A DNA stretch of 64,000 nt, from contig BDSI01000169.1 in NCBI GenBank assembly GCA_003117195.1, positions 156,997 through 220,996 on the forward strand, given 5' to 3'. Positions within the stretch are counted from its first letter, which is position 1. Each line of letters begins with the position of its first letter. Shown one piece after another: positions 59,943 to 64,000 of this stretch. The notes under the pieces are model-generated. The model had not been told where the DNA came from. It was given only the letters and a program-made list of their open reading frames with translations, and did not search any database. Both the position numbers and the translations under genes were made by a program. The DNA comes from Eudorina sp. 2006-703-Eu-15 (lineage: Eukaryota > Chlorophyta > Chlorophyceae > Chlamydomonadales > Volvocaceae).

Positions 59943-62455
59943 TCACCCCGGTAGCCGCCGCCGTCTCGGCTTCGGTGCAGGAGATGACGCCGCCGCTTCG
60001 GCCCCGTGCGCCGCCGCCTCACCCATCTCCCTCAGTACCTCCTCTGCCTCCTCCCTCACCGCCGCCGCGACCTCCGCCACCAACCCAGCAGCAGCGGCTT
60101 TCACAGATGTCCGGGAGCCCTTCTTCCACCGCTGGCCTCCCTCAGCGTCCCGCCCATTTGGGGGTCCGATGGCCCTTTGGGGCCTTATCACCGTCCTCCG
60201 AACCCTACAGCTGCCCTCACCTAACTCATCCCACAGGTCCCGCTCCGGCGTCAGCAGATTGCCGTACGCGCCCGTGGGCGTCGGCGGCCTCGGCGGCCCC
60301 CACGCCAGCGTCACAGCCGGCTGATCCGCCAGCAGCCTGTCCACCGTCATGCCGTTGCGGCGCAACGTGCCCGCCAGCCAGGGGGGCAGAGACGCGCCCA
60401 GCGCCCAGGCGGCGATCAGCAGCGAGTCGGCGCGGCCGTGGCCCTTCTTGTGCCTGGGGGCCGGAGGGCGGGTGTCGGAGGGCGGGTGTCGCAGGGCGGG
60501 TGTCGGAGGGCGGGTGTTGCAGGGCGGGTGTCGCAGGGCGGGTGTCGCAGGGCGGGTTCTCATCCGGAGACCCGCGTCGGTATGTGTTTGGAGAAGACCC
60601 ATCCGCCCGCCCCGTTGGCCGGCCATTGATGTCTTTAAGGATGCGCATCAATCCTCGACCCAGATGAGCTCGTCCATTCAACCAACCATCAAACCCGCCC
60701 AACCGCCAACCCACTTGAGGATACGGCCCTGGTCGGGGAAGAGCACCCGGGCCAGCGCCAACCCGGCGTCCTTGATCTGGGCGCCGTACAGCCCCAAGTG
60801 CTGCTTCCACCGCCGTACCGGTGCCGTACCCACCTGCACACGGCGCGTGTCGACATCAAACCGGCACAGGATACATCTTTGGGAATTGTGATGTTCGACG
60901 GGAAGTAGAAAGGGGCCCGAGAAACAGACTTCTCCCGCGCAAAACGGCAAATAGAACCACAGCCGCGGTCTCGTAACGGTCGGCGGCGCAGCCGACTGCG
61001 GCCCCGTCCGTCCCATGGGTCACTTCTTCGACAGTGGAGTGGCACGAGGCTGAGCGGCGCCGAGCCGAGTGGGATGCGCCCGCCGGCCGAGCGCACGAGG
61101 GCACGACCAACAACCGCGCGAGATGGAGTCGACAACGCTGCAGCACGAGACCGTGCGGACTTCATCGCGGTGTGTTTCTTAGGCAGGCAGAACAGGAGTG
61201 CGTGTCGTTAGCGTAGAAGCCCGCCCGACCCAAACCAGCTTCCAAGATACGTGCATGTGTGTGAGTTACGCCAAGCAAGTCAGCCATGCACCCGACCAGC
61301 CAGCCAGCCAGCAGCCAGGCAGCCAGCGCAGCCCCCTACCGTGAAGCCCAAGCCAGTCAGGAGCCCCAGCCACGCGCCCGTGCTCCACACTGCGGGTCGG
61401 AGGGTGGAGGGCGGTCGAACCGGGCGGGGGGAGGAGAGAGGGAGGGCGCGTGGCGAATGACGAGGGGGTCAGTGGCCCCATGGGGGCGGGTGTCCGTCCG
61501 GCCGTCTCTGAGGCTGACGGGGAGTGGGGCGGTGGCGCTGGTCCAGGATACCACTTGACTACTGTCCTCCTCTGGCACACAGACACGGGGGGTTTTCCCA
61601 ACGACCCACGTGCTTCGGGCCCAAGTCTCCCTCGCGGCCCTCCCCCCGGCCCTCCCCCGCGGCCCCCCAGGCGGCCTCACTTCTTGTGTACGCAGAGATG
61701 TTTCCGTCCCCGGCAGGATGGGCGGCACCTCCACGTAGCCGTACAGGGCCACGCGGCGGCGCTCCCCGGCGGCGGCAGTGCGGCAAGAGGGCACTGGCCA
61801 GCACCACACGCGCCCCTGCCACGTGGAGCAGCCGCTGCCACAGGCCGCATGGCATGGCCGAGGAGGGGAGGGAGGGGAGGACAGGCGGGTGGGTGGGTGT
61901 GCCACGGACGCAAGCATGGGCAGCGAGCCGCACTGTGGGGTGGCCAGCGAACCACACCAACCAACTAACCAACCAATCAACCACCGCGCTCACCTCCTTC
62001 TGGAAGTCCCCCGGAGGCTGTGGCCTTCTGCCGCTCCGCATAGCTGACCGGCATGTCCCACACCCGGACCGTCCACCGAAACGAGTCGGCCGGCGGCGCC
62101 GGAGGCGACGGCAGCCAGAGCTCCGCAGCCCTCTCGGCAGCAGTCTGCCCCTCCTCGCGTCCAACATCAACGCCATCAAAGTCATCCGCATCCGCATCTC
62201 CGGTCGCGAGTCCCCTAGCGGCCCCTCCGCGGGACTACGCATGCGGACCCGACAGCGTCAGGCGCCAGGCGCCAAAGTCGCCTTCCCAGGCCGGCGGCGC
62301 CGCGGCGGTATGGCGGGTCTGCAGCACCGACGCCGCTGCTGCCGCTGCCGCTGGCTGTCACAGCATACGCCCAGGCCGCCGATACGGCACCGGCGGGCGC
62401 GTCTTCGTCCCAAAAGATCACCGCGAGGGCTCCGCTCAAATCGGGATCACGGCCG
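59943..62455 (-). CDS. MOC1: MOC1-like chloroplast Holliday junction resolvase, copy that continues into unique flank
   Basis: RuvC-fold endonuclease of the MOC1 type, known to cut four-way junctions so that chloroplast nucleoids can separate. Pieces on the - strand: DPDLSGALAVIFWDED (first catalytic Asp, near 62450-62405); FRWTVRVWDMPVSYAERQ ending at donor 61993 (exon end 61994); VALYGYVEVPPILPG (catalytic Glu, near 61755-61705); exon 61340-61389 WSTGAWLGLLTGLGFT; exon 60715-60833 VGTAPVRRWKQHLG...KDAGLALARVLFP; last exon 59943-60453 HKKGHGRADSLLIAAW with the late Asp. The last three exons join in phase. The C-terminus has an unusual Ala/Glu-rich extension. Two frame conflicts remain, at about 62450 and at the CCCC run near 61769, so the copy may be damaged or the sequence may have small errors. 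The start codon and transit peptide are not settled. Confidence 0.7.
60470..60560. repeat. 15-bp minisatellite in the last intron of the MOC1-like gene
   Basis: Six to seven copies of GGAGGGCGGGTGTCG / GCAGGGCGGGTGTTG units directly beside the acceptor of the last exon. Present also at about 38193-38283 and 49179-49269, with a different order of variants in unit 3. Confidence 0.88.
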
Positions 62456-64000
62456 CCACAATGTGATGGGTCGGCAGCGGCACAGCGCCCGGGTCGCCGG
62501 CGGCGGCTGCGGCGGCGGAGCTCGAGGCCTGGAAGGTGGAAGGGGCTGCTGCGGCGGCGGCCGTGGCGGCGGCGGCCGTGTGCTGCCGGGGCACTGCGGC
62601 GGTTGTGGCGAGGGTCACTCGCCTAACCGCCTCCGTGGAGGGGAGAGGGGGGCGGCGGCCGAGGACCGCCCGGCCCCAGGTGGGTGGAGCATGTCGGGTT
62701 GCAAATCCGGATATGAAATGCCGCTCTGGGCGGGAAGGATCGGGGAGGATTAGGATGCCAAGTACTGAGCGCCGTAGCGCCGAGTCCTACGTACAAGGGT
62801 AGGACGAGCACACCACGTGCCCCCCAGTGTCGCGACCCGGCCTGCGCCATGACCCGGTCCCCACTTCTCATCCTCCTCCTCCTCCTCGTGCGGTATCGCC
62901 CACCTCCTCCTTCGCGCCCACCTCCTCCCTGAACCTTCAGTGGACAGGGATGATAGCTCTGCACCTTTCTGGTCCACGTTTTTCGTGGTGGTGGAAACCA
63001 CCGGTTGAGCACTGGAGTGCAGCCAGCCTACCAGTCCACAGCTCTGACACTTGCCCTAGCAAAATGCCGCCTTACAACCTTGCTGATCGGCACCAAGGCC
63101 GACCCGAGACCCACCAAGAAGCCACCAAGAAGCCACAGGAAGCTGCAAGGGCGAAGTGCCAAGAAGCCACCAAGAAGCCACAGGAGGCTGCAAGGGCGAA
63201 GTGTGGGTGGGCAAGCACCTGGCCCAGGGTCCGCCGCGACCCCGCGGGTCCGGGTGCCACTCCCCTGGGGCCTCTGCCAGTCCGCGAGCGCTCTCAGGGT
63301 CGACGCCTACCGCTGACGGACCTGGAGGGGGTGGCGGACTGCCAGCTGCGCGAGGGAGCTTCCGGCGGCCGTCCCTGATGAAGCTGCGTGGATCCGTGGC
63401 TTAGGGCTGCGGAGCCCTCCCTGTTGTCACATCGCCCGGTCACAATCGGATGTCGGTGTCCGTGTGGAATTGTCGGCTGAACAGCTATAGCCCCGGGGCA
63501 GCGCAACGTCTGGTCACAGCATGGACGAGGATCCGCATCCCTTCTGGCGCTGCACCCGGCGTTTCACTCCGTGGAACCCAAACAGCGCTGCTGGATCATG
63601 TACCGCCCTCCCAACTCGCGCAGCACCGTCCCTGAGCGTCCCCCGCACGTCCCGCAGCTGTTCCGCCGCCGTCCAGGAGACCCGGCCGCGCGGACAGCTT
63701 CAAGGGGGATGTCCTTCGCTCCAGGCTTGGTCAGTGAATTCAGTCACACGCTGCCACGTCGGCGACACAGATGGACCCGGCTCCTGCCATGACGTTGCCC
63801 AGGCCTGCAGAAGGGACAAGTAGGGGTCGGCTTCCTCGAAGCCGGAAAAGGGCGGGGCCCCTATAATCCGTACAGGCCGCTTGCTTCAGAAAGAAAACTC
63901 TATTACCGCGCAACAGTGTGAGAGAGTGAAAGGTTGCCATTGGGGGTGTCGTTGATGTTGAAGGGGGATCGGCGTGCATAGATTCACCAAGCCCAAACAC
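62456..64000. other. Right-hand flank without a recognised gene
   Basis: Next to the resolvase start there is an Ala/Gly-coding GCG-rich stretch (62480-62680) that may include the transit peptide region. Beyond 62700 no family is recognised. A + strand frame at 62827-63378 contains an in-frame 45-bp duplication (see separate entry), and short frames continue to 63823. I cannot say whether any is real. Confidence 0.5.
63110..63201 (+). repeat. 45-bp tandem duplication, in frame with an unrecognised frame
   Basis: Two copies of a 45-bp unit encoding QEATKKPQEAARAKC in the + frame 62827-63378. The second copy differs by one base (GGAAGC to GGAGGC), a change that is silent in this frame. Confidence 0.7.

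Larger units (their letters stand above)
50156..61775. repeat. Large tandem repeat unit 3, continuing into unique flank
   Basis: Third copy. It has three 743-bp repeats, five 26-bp repeats, a unit-specific 1.65-kb stretch (52175-53827) and a 355-bp extra segment (59049-59403). At 61380 and again at about 61775 it departs from units 1 and 2 and runs on into the intact resolvase gene, so this copy keeps the ancestral right border. Confidence 0.9.

Overview
The window looks like nuclear DNA of a GC-rich green alga, probably of the Chlamydomonas/Volvox group. That placement is inferred. It rests on very high GC, genes broken into many short exons with GT-AG introns, dense G-rich, CA/GT and trinucleotide microsatellites, a TKL-type receptor-like kinase pair, and a resolvase resembling MOC1 of plant and algal chloroplasts. 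All exon borders were placed by eye from splice dinucleotides, reading-frame phase and family motifs.

Left part (1-22.8 kb): two tandem paralogous receptor-like protein kinase genes on the + strand. The first (246-7992) enters from the left edge without its beginning. The second (11356-22787) starts with a signal peptide, has an extracellular region with cysteines, one transmembrane helix, a split kinase domain and a Gln-rich tail. Their kinase exons share blocks of complete nucleotide identity next to sharply different blocks. Introns hold long G-rich and CAC-rich arrays. The 7993-11355 and 22788-26381 intervals hold simple repeats and no gene I can support.

Middle and right (26.4-61.8 kb): three head-to-tail copies of a roughly 10-11 kb unit (26382-39176, 39177-50155, 50156-about 61775). 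Each contains a 26-bp minisatellite, a nested array of about 743-bp repeats (4, 5 and 3 copies), a more diverged relic of that repeat, a tRNA-like element, and at its right end the 3' exons of a MOC1-like Holliday junction resolvase on the - strand. Only the rightmost copy continues into the rest of the gene (to about 62.5 kb). The other two are cut at the unit junction and are damaged, so the duplication broke the gene and left two partial pseudogenes.

Unit 1 also carries a 2.79-kb transposable element (33538-36327) with 59-bp inverted repeats and an 8-bp target duplication, proven by the empty site in units 2 and 3. It holds a complete-looking tyrosine recombinase gene (- strand), the C-terminal piece of a Ulp1/C48-type SUMO protease (+ strand), a 29-bp minisatellite and a short membrane-anchored reading frame. 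Unit 3 has its own extra insertions. The last 1.5 kb has no gene I recognise.
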